From Pleurostoma richardsiae (Eukaryota > Ascomycota > Sordariomycetes > Calosphaeriales > Pleurostomataceae), in assembly GCA_030052745.1 (NCBI GenBank), contig JANBVO010000007.1:806001-870000 (forward strand): DNA of 64,000 bases, read 5' to 3'. Positions 44,801 to 56,801 of this stretch are shown in pieces (the stretch's first letter is position 1; the number at the start of each line of letters is the position of its first letter). Below the pieces are notes generated by a model. It searched no databases, was not told the origin of the DNA, and saw only the letters and a list, made by a program, of their open reading frames with translations. A program made the translations under genes and the position numbers.

Positions 44801-47800
44801 ATGGCTGGAGCAGAGGAGGATGATCCTTTCTTGTGGGACGTCGAGCGCGTCATAAAGGAGCTGTGTACCGATGACAGGACCTGGACTGCTCGAGCCGCCT
44901 CAAAGATGCCTGATCCAATCCGTCTTACGGAACAGCTCCAGTCCCATGAAATTGATGGCGAGGACCTCCTCACCTATGACGACGTCTGGGGCTCCAAAGA
45001 CGCGCTCCTACGCGAGCTCGACATCACAAAGGCTTCTCATAAACTGTCAATCCAAATAGCCATCAAACAGTTCCAGGCCCGCAGTCCGAGATATCGAGCG
45101 TGGAAGAAGTCGAATCACCACGCTACGACTGATTCTGACGTTGACGTCTCTACAGCCAACCCCGCTCTTGATACCCTGTCGGCCGTTCAGAATGGCAACA
45201 GAACATTAGATACAAGAACCGGAAGCAAGCTGGCGTCCCCCATCCAAGACCAGCCAAGAGACAGCCCGCCCGAACCCCCGACCAAGAGGCGAAGAATCGC
45301 TCCCAAAACTGTATCAGTCAGTCCAATTCACACCAGAAGCGACCCAGTCCCCACCGAGGCTGATTGGTTTCTCGCCGACACCGAGCGTCGGCAATATACC
45401 TATAGTGTCGCTGAGCATGCCTATTTAGGCCCCGACAAGCTTGGCTTGGATGATATCCTGAAAACCGACGACTCCGAATCTGCGTCGAGCAAGGAGTTTG
45501 TCTCCATTACCGCGGTAGACGTGCCACCAGGTCGTCGACGGCAGATCAACGCCGTGTTGAGACAGTATCTTCGTGGCAATCTCGCTGGACCTCAAGCAGA
45601 CACAGAGATAGTGGTCGATCCTGATGACCCATTCCTCCCTGCCTTTGGTGACTCAGACGAGGAGTATGACGAGGAGACTCTGCGAGAGATGGAACAGGAA
45701 GAAGAAGAGCGCAGTCACGGCGTTTCTTTGAAAAAGAACCTTTTAGACGAGGTTCAAGTGACGAAGGCGATCGATGGAGTCATCGATGACATGATAGTCA
45801 ATTGGCGTGACTCTAAACTGCCGAAATACAACAGAAGGGCCAACAAGATTTGGAACGACGCTCGCAGAAACAGCACACGGTATTCTCAGATGGACATAGT
45901 CGCGAAACATGCACGAAGCTTGGAGAAACGGCTATGCAAGCTTCGAGAGAAAATCGCATCAATGTCTTGGACGAGTGAGCTGGAAGTCCGCAGGCAAACA
46001 CTTTCCCTTGAGCAGACTGTCCATGACAGAGAACACTCCCTTTGGGTACTTGGTGTGCTTAATAGCATCACCGAACCGGCCAAGCCTCAGTCCAGAAAGA
46101 GGCTTGAAGAAAAAACTGGGCCGCGTCGTCACCATGCAACTGAAGGAGATGAAGAGATACTCACCAGCGACTCGGATGATGATGATGATGACCTTATCGC
46201 GGGGGATGATGTTGCAACACCCCAACCCAGCGCACAAACGGCTATGGAAATTGACGATGTGCCGAGCCAGACTGAGAGTGGGGAAGAAGATCTCCTCGAC
46301 CTTACGAGAGCTGAAGACAATACCGAGGATGAGATCTCCTTCGATGACCCGAAAGGCATCGCCAACCTAGGCTCAGAGCACTGGCGGTCTAAACAGGACT
46401 ACAAGCGCCTAATTATCACGATCCTCCAAAACTGGAGCCACAACCACCGAAAGCACGTCTTGCGGTTTGCACGAGAACGCGCTTCAGACGAGCTTTGGGA
46501 TACTCTGATTGAGCGCACACTGCAGGATCGAGACTATTTACGGGATAAACAGAGCCAGAAAAGCACACCTAAGAAAAGCGAAGGGACCATTGATGATGTC
46601 GCTTTCTCCTTCACCAAGCTATTTGACCTGTACAAAATCTCTGGGAAATCCAACTTCAAAAGCAAGAGACCCCTCAGCAGCCAGGCCGTCGCGGAAATCA
46701 GATCCCGCAGGCACCAATTCCCCTCGTTCTGCTCTTTCCTTTCGGGTATTGCGCAGCACTTTCCTCCGCCTCGAGAACCGGTCAAACAGTCTCCGGGTGA
46801 GGGAACTGCTGATGGGGATGAGGACTCATCCATTTCTGACAATGAGACACCGTCTCCTACTAAGCAGAGGAAGCGCCAGATCATCCGAGATCAAGCAGCC
46901 CAGGATCTCCGTGACAGCGACCTTGTACGCCTTCAGGAGCAGGATCAACGGCGACGAATGTTGCACGAGAGACTGAAGAATGAGGAGCTGATCTCTCCCG
47001 ACGCGAAACGCATGATTATCAACGAAACAAAGGAAGACTCCCAAGGGCTGATATATGTCCACGAACACATAGCCTCTCGAATAAAGGACCACCAGATTCA
47101 GGGCGTCCGGTTCATGTGGAATCAGATCATTGCTGACGCAAAGTCTAGACAAGGCTGTCTTCTGGCCCACACAATGGGCCTGGGCAAGACCATGCAGATT
47201 GTGACGCTTCTTGTCGCCATTACCCAAGCAGCCTGCTCCCCTGATCCGGCCATCCATTCCCAAATACCCGAGGAGCTAAAAGAGTCTAGAACCCTGGTTC
47301 TTTGCCCTCCTGGCTTGGTGGGCAACTGGATGGATGAGCTTCTGATATGGGCTCCGGAAAACATGCTGGGAGATCTGCGGACGGTGGAATCCAGCCAGAA
47401 GGAAGCTGAGAGAGCCCAGAATGTGGAGCGCTGGGCAGCCGATGGTGGAGTTCTCATTATTGGTTATACCCTTTTCACCGATCTTATGGATAATACTGGA
47501 CTCGAGAAGCTATTCCTGGAGCGACCGAACATTGTTGTCGGTGATGAGGCACACAAACTGCAGAACCCCCAGACAAAGCTTCACAAGGCAGCAATTCAAT
47601 TCCGCACGACGACGCGAATTGCCATGACAGGCTCGCCGTTGGCCAACAACGTTGATGAGTACCACTCCATGATCAACTGGGTTGCTCCAAACTATCTAGG
47701 ACCACTGAAGGAGTTCAGGGAGGTCTACACGAAGCCGATCAGAGATGGCCTCTTCAAAGACAGCGAGCCGTTCCAGAAGAGGAAGGCTTTGAAGATGCTC

Positions 47801-50255
47801 AAGGTTTTGAAGGAAACCGTCGCGCCGAAGGTGCACCGTGTTACTGTCGCGGCTCTTAGAGGAAATCTCCCCCCTAAGAAAGAATTCATTCTTTACCTCG
47901 AATTGTCTCCAGTCCAAATCAAGGCTTATACAACCTATGTCAGGCATTTCAGGTCGAATCCAAGGCTTGAGGAGCAGAGAAACTGCTTCTTCACTGTCAT
48001 CGGTGACCTTAGTCTGCTCCTCGCACACCCGAAGATCTTCAGAGCGAAGCTGGAGGGAGTGAGGGACGAACTCGACATGGGGGCGAGGAAACCTCAGGGT
48101 AAAAAAGCACTAGGAGGGGTTTCGGGAGCCAAGGATGTCACACTGCCGCGCGATGTGGTGAGCAATCTTTTGACAGACCTTTCAACGGAGAAGCTGGACA
48201 ATATGACACTATCCAACAAAATGACCACCCTCGTCGAAATCCTCAACGAGGCCAGAAGGTGCAAGGACAAAGTCCTTGTCTTTTCCCAGCACATTCCAAC
48301 GCTGGACTATCTCGAGGACATGTTCAAGATGCAGAGAAGGTTGTATTGCCGCCTCGACGGAAACACCAAATCTCACCTTCGCCAGAAGCAAGTGAAAGAC
48401 TTTAACACAAGCATGGATGAGGTATTCCTCATTTCAACAAATGCGGGAGGGATTGGGTTGAACATCCCAAGTGCTAATCGAGTTGTCATCTTTGACCTCA
48501 AGTTCAACCCGATCCAGGAACAGCAGGCGATCGGAAGAGCGTATCGAATCGGCCAGGAAAAGCCGGTTTATGTCTACTGGTTACTCTTTGACGGTACAGT
48601 CGAGAAGCTCCTGCAGAACCAGGCAGTCTTTAAGACCCAGCTTCAATCGCGCGTTGTGGACAAGAAGAATCCAATTGCCTGGGCCGAAAAGACGCGAGAC
48701 TACTACGCGGACCCGAAGCTTGCTATTAGGCAGAGTATGGACTCCTTTCGGGGAAAAGACAATGTGTTAAATTCAGTCCTCCAGTCCGGCGTAGGTATCA
48801 CGTCTATCGATGTGACGGATACCTTCGAAGAGCAAGAGCCGGAAGAGCAGTTGAACGAGGAAGACCGGAAGGAGGTTGACGCACTGATCAAGCGGAATCA
48901 ACTACGTTGGCAAAACCCGGAAGAATACAAGCGGCAAGAGCAAGAGGAGCGGGAACGGCAGTACGTACATCCGCTGGCTGCTGATATCGTGCGTGCACAT
49001 GAACGACCTCGCCTGCAGCCTAGACATGTCGTCCCGGTCGGTGATAGAAGCGACCAGCACACCTCAGACACGGGCCCCAACCCCGGACCTGCATTACAAA
49101 CTCGTCTTTTCGTCAGCACCAGTCTTCGACCTTCGGGTTTCGAGGGTAGAGGACAAGAAGTTCAAACGACCCGCTCTAAGCACTTTGGAGTGCCTGATAC
49201 CCCTAGGGGTATGGCGGAGTTTTCGACAGGCGTAGAGTTGCCCTCCCTTGGTGCGAATGCCGACGACAGACAGGACGGTGCTGTAGAGCCTTTGGGACCT
49301 CAGGAGCAAGTCGACGGAGCTCATGACAGAAATTACGCCCTGTCAACCGCAAGAGGTTTGCATCCTCAAATCAGAGACAACACCCGTCCGCGTCATGAAC
49401 CCAAGGCGTCGGAGTTCTCTATTTTGCCGATCATGGGAGCAGCCACTGGGTTCCGGACGCCCCTAACACCTCGCCAGACAAAGGAACTCAAAGGCGACGG
49501 CCTGCCGCCGTTGCAAGGTGATGCGCAAAAGCTGGTGGAAATCTTACGAGCTGCGCCGTGCCCTCCCGGAGTACCTAACCAGACCAAACTGGCGCACACG
49601 ATAGCTTCTCAGGTGGCAGACAAACTACACTCCGACGGCGTCACCGGGTTGCCAGCGCGCCAGAAATGGCGCAAGTATCACGGCATGGCAGAAGAGCCTG
49701 GATATGCTAACCTGCTCCTGACCAAAGTTCTCAGTCCCACCGACTTTGTCACAATGTCGGACGACGAGCTGGTAAAGAAACGCAATACCCACGTGCCCAA
49801 GCTAGGGAACAGCTCATCGTCTCTAGAGTCGGGCAGACACAACGACCCAAATGTATGAGTTCAAGTTCTCTCAGTATCTTTCCAGCCTTGTGTACCAGCT
49901 TCATCGAGCGATGAAGACGGCACACAACTGCATCGTCAGCTCGATGAGCCAGCATCCGACATATCACACATCCTTACCATCCATGAAGACTGACCATATC
50001 TCTCCTCCGCAGCACTTGAATTCGCACTTCCCGCGTTCTCTTTCGAAAGCTCCCCTTCGCCTTCACGGCGACCATGCGAAATCTGACATGATGGCCGTTC
50101 AGGATGTTCTGGATCGTAGGGCGAGAAAGGATCAGCCCAGAAAAAGGGAGCGATTGCCTCGTTGGGCACAGGATGCAGTCAACAGCCGTGCGTCGAACCG
50201 ACCGTACAAGGCACCAGACCCTTCGCAGATCATTGTCATTGACGACGATGACTAG
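44801..50255 (+). CDS. Snf2-family ATPase, ATRX/RAD54L2-like
   Basis: The main exon runs 44801-49852. A GTATGAG donor at 49853 leads to a last exon ending at 50255, with the acceptor between 49899 and 49953, for about 1,780 aa. The N-terminal ~95 residues (LTEQLQSHEIDGEDLLTYDD) resemble a small SAM-like fold. Then come acidic low-complexity regions (TSDSDDDDDDLIAGDD) and the two-lobed helicase core: Walker A in HTMGLGKTMQIVTLL (Lys796), DEAH at 915-918 in VVGDEAHKLQNP, MTGSPLANNVDEYHSM, and motifs V/VI in NAGGIGLNIPSANRVV and AIGRAYRIGQ (about 1248). The LAHTMGLGKT form and overall layout recall ATRX/ARIP4 rather than Rad54, but I cannot place the subfamily. Expected role: nuclear ATP-dependent chromatin remodelling or recombination. 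The last exon contributes QDVLDRRARKDQPRKRERLP and a terminal IIVIDDDD, which fits a SUMO-interacting motif. Confidence 0.9.
49853..49897 (+). other. Probable 3' intron of the Snf2 gene, acceptor uncertain
   Basis: The donor AAT|GTATGAG is good and overlaps the stop codon of the unspliced frame. In-phase acceptors follow at CCAG (about 49898), GAAG (about 49913) and CCAG (about 49953). The first would give an intron of 46 bp, short for this genome; one of the longer choices is more likely. Retention would give a protein without the basic and acidic C-terminal tail. Confidence 0.5.
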
Positions 50256-50320
50256 AGGCATGGGCTACGAATCCTTTACGCAATCGAATCCCCACGGCAT
50301 AACGCATCTCATCTGCCTCT

Positions 50321-50363
50321 CCCCCCCCCCTTTTTTTTTTGGTATTTGGGGGGAGGGGAGGGG
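50321..50363. repeat. Homopolymer tracts with hairpin/G-quadruplex potential
   Basis: Ten C, ten T, seven mixed bases, then G6-A-G4-A-G4. The C and G tracts can pair into a hairpin with a T-rich loop. The G tracts could also contribute to a quadruplex. The position, about 65 bases past the stop codon of the Snf2 gene, suggests a role in 3' end formation, but this is inference. Confidence 0.7.
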
Positions 50364-51380
50364 AAAATCACTTCGATCTCGTTCCGCAAGATACCCTTTC
50401 TACTATTTGGCTTTGAACTGCTGTATCCCAGGTTTCCCCTCATGTCTCACCTTCATAGTGGGCTCGATGGCGAAGATAGTGGACAGTACCAGGCACTGCA
50501 GTAAGATAGTAAGGCGTCGAGGAAAGCGATAATAAAGCATGTCTGCATTGGCTAGGCCGATCGGCTCTTCCACAAACCGCCACGCCGTCTACAGGTGCAG
50601 TTGGCTGCTGAGTGAAGAAGTCCAGTCCCTATCTGTCGCGGTGTATGCTTGGGTGGGCGGCAAATGGACGCTGTCGTGGGCTTTAGATCTAGGGACCGAG
50701 GATCTCGGGTGGCTTGCCTCAGTCGAGATGGCGGGTGATAAACTCATCAGCAGAGCAGCATCTCCCGCATATAGGTAGGCCAAACGAGTGGCATTTCCAA
50801 GGTGACTCTGGACTGAAGTACCTCGACCAAGTAATGGAAGGTGCCCCTGTAAGCAATAAAACGATGTGCCACCGACTTCTCTGCATCTTCATAACACCAA
50901 GAGCGCCCGTTGCAACCATCCTCACCAAGTACCGACCTTGCTGGGGCTACTCACTAAGCGCTTAGGTAAGACGCCTTCCTAGTAGACACCTGCAGAAGAG
51001 CCGAGTTAGGTTCTGACCGGATTTCTCCCAGCAACCCCAGCAACCAATGAGAGGGCATCTGATTACATCGACTGCCCCTCTTCCAGCAAATGTCATGCAC
51101 ATATCAGATACCGAGAATCCGACGCCGAGGTCGCCCGGAAGGCAAGGTACCTGGCGGGTCCGCCTGACAATTTTGCCCGTTCGAATCCGCACATCGCCTA
51201 ATTAATAAGGGACCTATCTGTGGTAGTCTGCCAGTGAATGCGAGAACGCATTGGGACTGTGCAGGCGGGCAGAAGATCGTCGCGAGAGAGTGAAGGAATA
51301 GCCAATGCGAGGGACTTGATAATGGACTGCTCACCAATCCCCTCTCTAATGTAACTATACCCGTGCAGCACCTAGGCAGC

Positions 51381-51400
51381 TAGGTACCTAGGTAGGTAGG
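51381..51400. repeat. TAGGTACC/TAGG simple repeat
   Basis: The 20 bases read TAGGTACCTAGGTAGGTAGG, the cleanest copy of a short motif that recurs in many intergenic stretches of the window (near 911, 17521, 34251, 34717, 43641 and 44091) and in none of the exons checked. It is partly palindromic (GGTACC, CCTAGG). Confidence 0.75.
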
Positions 51401-51748
51401 TGAGAGACTGGCGCAGGTACTTTCGGATCTCGCCTCGCGTCCACTTGATCCCCTCACTTCTGCCTCCCCAGGATCTGATCTTTGCTGTGGCCAATCACGG
51501 CACTGCTCCATCAAGTAAATACGGGGGGTGTGCGTCAGGTCGCCGAGCGCCGATTTTGGGGCCAGATCCTGCGTGGAAGAACCTCGAACTCCATTTTCCC
51601 TCTCACTCTCGCAATTTATTCCGACAGTTTCCCCTGTTCTTGGGAAAAGGTCGAAGCTGTGAGCCTGTTGCAACTCATCGCCTCCATTCGCCGGCGGTAC
51701 TGCGCCGTCCCTCACTCGTGCAAGAAATCGCCGCCGTCACCACCTACC

Positions 51749-53678
51749 ATGGACAGCGTTCTTCGCCAGTCCAAGGCCATGTGCCCCTTCCTGAAGGCGG
51801 CCTCGCCAGCGACTCTCCGGGCGTTGTCGACGACCACTCGCCCTCAAGCTGCGTCGTCCTGTGGCGGAACCATCTCCAAGTTGCAGCTTCTCGGCCAGCG
51901 CTGCCCCGTCATGGGCAAGGCCCTCGCCGTCCAGTCGGCCAAGTTTGGCCGATCTGGCATGGCCGGCCCCGTGCATGTCGCCGCCTTGTCCACCCTGCCC
52001 GCACATGGGAAAGCGGGCAAGGCGAAGCTGCACACCAGCCGCGCCCAGGAGGCTCGTGCCGTGGAGAGTCCCCTGTTCAAGTCCCACGAGAAGCGTATGT
52101 CCCTCCGGTAACCCTTCACATTTGTTTCTAGACTGACATGTTGCGCCAGCTCAATTCCCTCCCGGCATGCCGGTGAGTCACCAGGCTGCTTCCACGTCCG
52201 GCGCTCCCGCTGTCAAATCTGCCGGTGCGAAGGGCAAATTCGATTATGGAGCTTTCTACGATGCGGAGCTGGAGAAGAAGCACAAGGACAGATCCTACCG
52301 CTATTTCAACAATATCAATCGCCTAGCCAAGGAGTTTCCCCGCGCTCACATGGCAGACAAGGCCGAGCGTGTCACTGTCTGGTGCGCGAACGACTATTTA
52401 GGCATGGGACGGAACCCCCGTGTCCTGCAGAAAATGCATGAGACTCTTGATGAGTACGGTGCAGGGGCTGGAGGGACACGGAACATCTCGGGGCATAACA
52501 AGCACGCCGTCGAGTTGGAGGCAACCATTGCCGGGTTGCACGCAAAGGAGGCGGCATTGGTGTTCAGCTCCTGCTACGTGGCCAACGATGCCACACTCGC
52601 GACGCTGGGCAGCAAACTGCCGGACTGCGTGATCCTCTCAGACAGCTTGAACCATGCATCCATGATTCAAGGCATTCGACACTCGGGCACGAAGAAGATC
52701 GTGTTCAAACACAATGATCTCGAGGACCTGGAGGCCAAGCTGGCCTCCTTGCCCCTCCATGTTCCCAAGATCATTGCTTTTGAGTCGGTTTACAGCATGT
52801 GCGGTTCAATCGGCCCCATCGAAGCCATTTGCGACCTGGCGGATAAGTACGGCGCCATCACTTTCCTCGACGAGGTGCATGCTGTCGGCATGTATGGTCC
52901 GCACGGTGCGGGCGTGGCAGAGCACCTCGACTTTGAGGCTCACAAGCAAGGACATCCTAAGGGCACAATCATGGACCGCATCGACATCATCACGGGCACT
53001 TTGGGTAAGGCGTACGGGTGTGTTGGCGGCTACATTGCTGGGAGCGCTAAATTCGTGGATATGATTCGGTCTCTGGCGCCGGGCTTCATCTTTACAACGT
53101 CTCTGCCACCTGCCACCATGGCCGGGGCTAAGGCTGCCATCGAGTACCAGATGGAGTATAATGGAGACCGCCGGCTGCAGCAGCTGCACACACGAGCAGT
53201 CAAAGAAGCGTTGGACGCCCGGGACATCCCTGTAATCCCGAACCCTTCCCACATTGTCCCCATCCTGGTCGGCAATGCCGAGCTGGCCAAGCAAGCTTCA
53301 GACATGCTGCTCCAGAAGTACAAAATCTACGTTCAGTCTATCAACTATCCCACCGTCCCGGTGGGGCAAGAGAGGCTCCGCATCACTCCCACGCCAGGGC
53401 ACACAAAGAAATTCCGGGACGAGCTTGTGGAGGCGGTCGATGCAATCTGGACCGAGTTAGGCATTAGGCGCACTTCTGACTGGGCTGCCGAGGGCGGCTT
53501 TATCGGTGTCGGAGAAGCAGACGCTCGGCCTGAGATTCCTCTTTGGACCGACAAGCAGCTAGGCATCGAGCAGGCTACGGAGGCGATCAAGGCAGCCGGC
53601 GATGGTCGGCCCAATGTTGAGGCTCTGCTTGAGCGTGAACTCGAGAGTTCGACTCGGCCTGTCGACGTCTCTGCTTAA
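51749..53678 (+). CDS. HEM1: 5-aminolevulinate synthase, mitochondrial
   Basis: Two exons, 51749-52094 and 52150-53678, encode 624 aa. The enzyme condenses glycine and succinyl-CoA with PLP to 5-aminolevulinate, the first committed step of haem synthesis in fungi, in the mitochondrial matrix. The N-terminal ~150 residues form a targeting and linker region with two Cys-Pro haem-regulatory motifs (AMCPFLKAA and QRCPVMGKA). The catalytic core is a class II aminotransferase-like fold: [60 protein letters not shown], and the PLP lysine in [13 protein letters not shown] (Lys402). The C-terminus has [19 protein letters not shown]. The 55-bp intron begins GTATGT and joins in phase 1 to give [13 protein letters not shown]. 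The CP motifs suggest feedback by haem on import, known for this family. Confidence 0.97.
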
Positions 53679-54636
53679 CCTTGCTTTTGCTTTCGCTTGC
53701 CAGTTAGTCGTCAGTACCGTTGCGGGAGTGGACACCTCAACGGGGGGGCTCAACAGACCGGAATCCACCCTCTTTTGAGCCGCCAACGGCGATGGAAGCA
53801 ATAGGGGGGAGGTTACGGTCACTAGTCTTTTTGGTCAGCGTGCTTTGCACGGAATAGCCAACTTCGCTTCGTCTGATGACCGCCAACTGTAGGTGGGCGG
53901 TCTTGCACAGCTTATGAGAGAAAATCGAGAGTCGGCATCGCCAATGCGCGATATTAGCCATCGTCAACATAACCTCTTGTCTTTTGACTCGCCGCAGAGT
54001 TTCATGCACCGTCGCTTCTGGGTGTTCTCAAGGTACGCATGGAAGAGGAAGCCTGTCTGAAATGTCATGGCCTCCCTATTTCCGTAGCCTGGTCGTTCTT
54101 CTCCAGCATCCCTAAAGAGACTGGTCGTGAATGGTTATACTCCCTTGCGTGAGTTGCTTCTAAGAGTGACTTGGAGTCAATACTTTGTTCATTTTCATCA
54201 CGCGCGCTCATCAACTCTGTACATGAGCAATACTTTTGATGTTTTGATGGTTGGAACAGACAACTTCCCGTTCTTACATATGTAAGTACCTACGTACGTG
54301 CCCATTGGCAGAGAAAGCTGATATAAGCTCTTATGTAAGCGGGCGGAACAAAGAGCGGACCTATCCGGAGGTCTTTCAGTCCAACGGAGTCGGAGAGATT
54401 CTTGTACTCCGCTCCCAGCGGACTACACACACGGACAGCTCGCCGGCCAGCTCGGCCTACCAGACCCTCACGTCAACGAGGCCGTCCGTCATACGAGAGA
54501 AATAATAAGGTGGCTGAGAGACTTTTAATATTGCCTGGTCATGTCTCGTCTTTTGTGCGGCTTAACTTATGCTGCCGCCTTGGCTCCGAGTTCTGGGTTG
54601 ACGGCGACGTAAAGAGATGATTCCTGGGTATCTGCC
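53679..54636. other. Intergenic: ALAS 3' region and regulator promoter
   Basis: Nearly 960 bp between two tandem plus-strand genes. No coding sequence is recognised. A short TACC/ACGT patch is at 54285-54300. The region must hold the ALAS terminator and the promoter of the Zn2Cys6 gene. Confidence 0.5.
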
Positions 54637-56801
54637 ATGGAGCTCGACCAAGTACCGACAAACAAACATCACAAGGGGCCACGGGCGTGTGCGACGTGTG
54701 CCAAGGCAAAAGCGCGCTGCATCCCCGGGCCCGTGGACGGAATCTGTGAAAGGTAACTCTGACCCCCTCCTCCGAGCTCTCGACAATGCTTGCTGTGAAG
54801 TATCTTCGGCTGACCTGCCTGTTTTTTTTTGGGCCATCAGGTGTCACCGCCTGAAGAAGCCATGCTCGTCTCAGACGCCGGCCCCTCCGCGGAAGCGCAA
54901 GTCGCCGAAGCCAACAAGGGTGGCTGAGTTGGAGAGAAGGCTGGAGGATTTGACGGCTCGGATAGAATCCCAAGTGCAGCCGGCCACCCCTTCTGAGTCC
55001 AGTGCCAGCCCTTCTGTTGGTCCGAAAAAGAAGTCCTACTACGCCCCTACTCAGATTCCTGGCTTCCCTCACCTGTTCCCGCCCGAGGACATTGTCATGT
55101 CCAATGGCGTGGAGCAAAGGCGTCCCCAAGTCGTCGCGGCCCGGGCAACCTCGACAATCCCACTGACTCCAGCCATTTCGCCCGGCGCTGAAGCATCACA
55201 GGAACCCGAATCCGCCGTGTCTCGCCCGGACGAGCCGACATTAGTCCCCCCGGCCCAGCCTGGCGAATCTCTATGGCCTCGCTCGACGGAGGCTGAGGCC
55301 CTCCTCCAGGCGTACAGGCAGCACTTTGCGCCTCTCTTCCCCTTTGTCATCATTCCCGCCAGCAAGGCATCAGACCAGCTCCGAAAGGAACAGCCCTACG
55401 TGTGGAAGGCGGTGATGATGGTAGCCCTCCATTTGGATGGGCAGCGTCAGATCGCGCTAGGGACCGAACTTCTCACGGATATCGCGGTTGCTGCCTTCAC
55501 GAGGCCTGAGAGGAGCCTTGATCTCCTACAAGGTCTGTTGATTCTGATAGCATGGTTCGTATCTTATCATCCTGCCCAAGGTCTGCTTCAATCATGATCC
55601 TAAGACACGCCGTCCAGGTACCATTTCAACCTCCACAGTTTTCAGGTGACCAATGTCCTCTTCTTGGCAAGATCGATCTGCGTATCTCTCGGATTTACCG
55701 AGTCACAGAACGGGCTTAAGGAGCAGATACATTCGCCATACTGCTTAGAGCAAATGCGCGCGTTTGCTGGGTGCTACTATCTGGTAACGCTGTACGTCTT
55801 GGTCACCGGGCAGTCCACGTCCACCTCTGATGACTTCGCCTGAGCTTACACGGGGCATAGAGTCTTCACCACCAACAAGAAACCTGATGCATTCATGAAT
55901 ACGTCCTATCTGGAGGCTTGTTGCCAACTTCTGGAGAGCAAGATGGAATACCCCACTGACGAATTCCTCGTCTATCTCGTCCGCGCTCAGCAATTGGCAC
56001 AATCCATATCCATGACGCTAGCTTTCCGGAACACGGCATTGCAGCCAGAACTCCCCCTGACCATTATCATCAAGAGCTTCCAGCAGCAGATAGAGTCGTT
56101 CAGAAGTTCATTGCCGTCGGGTTTAAGTGGTAACCGTAAGTCCTTTCTGCCTGTACTCTGCGTCACGACGTAGCCACTAATATGTGACAGCCGCGATATC
56201 GGCCCACGTTTACGTTGCCGAGATGTTCCTGTACGAGATTGGCACTCAAGACGTCCAGGCGGTTTCTTACCTCACCATTACAGACAGACTCGAACTTCTC
56301 TGGTCGTGTCTGAACGCAGCCAAAGCCTTTCTGGCCATAAGGTTTGAGCAAGCCGCATCTGATGAGCCTCGTTTCTGCATGAGCACGTTCGACTTTGTCT
56401 ACGTCTTGATCACTTGCCTCAAACTGATCACCCTGGATGCCCCGGGCTGGGATCTAAACCTTGCGAGAAGGGAGCTAGCCTTTGACAAACTCGTTCAGAG
56501 GGTACTCCAGGATTTGCGAGCCGCCGCAGAAAGGAGGAAGAAACCGGGCCAGGAAGCGCCGGCACAGGAGGATCCCTTCTCTCGCCTTGCCAGAAAGTTG
56601 GAGCACCTTGCAGAGTGCATGGCGTATGAGCTGGACAACGTTTACAAGCCTCCGGCTCCCGAGGTCCAAGAGCAGGCGGGAACGCTTGTCGAGGCAACCC
56701 AGGATATCACGCAGGATGTAGACTTTTCGCTATGGCAGGAGCTATTCAACAACAATGGCTGGGAAAGCTTCCAAAATTCGCCCGTTCCTGGCTGGACATA
56801 G
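54637..56801 (+). CDS. Zn2Cys6 (C6) transcription factor
   Basis: Five exons, 54637-54752, 54841-55554, 55618-55791, 55861-56135 and 56191-56801, encode 629 aa. The zinc cluster spans the first intron: CATCAKAKARCIP in exon 1 and CERCHRLKKPC across the junction, with Cys spacing of the Gal4 class. A basic linker (PPRKRKSPKP) and a short coiled coil (RVAELERRLEDLTARI) follow, typical of dimerising members. The middle region is the fungal-specific regulatory domain (AWYHFNLHSFQVTNVLFLA, QMRAFAGCYYLVTL, KMEYPTDEFLVYLVRAQQLA). The C-terminus has acidic and Gln-rich patches (DVDFSLWQELFNNNGW) that could activate transcription. The second intron uses an unusual donor, GTTCGT, required to restore AWYHFN. 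The regulated pathway is unknown; the downstream GH30 gene is a possible but unproven target. Confidence 0.9.

Larger units (their letters stand above)
50256..51748. other. Intergenic: Snf2 3' region and ALAS promoter
   Basis: Just after the Snf2 stop lie homopolymer tracts: C10 T10 at 50321-50340, then G6AG4AG4 at 50348-50363. A long TAGGTACC-type repeat occupies 51381-51400. The last ~300 bases before the ALAS start are open in its frame but contain no ATG, and are probably leader. No other gene is seen. Confidence 0.55.

Noticed and set aside
54539-55129. 196-codon minus-strand frame
   Set aside because: It is antisense to the Zn2Cys6 gene, whose plus-strand exons have clear domain matches.
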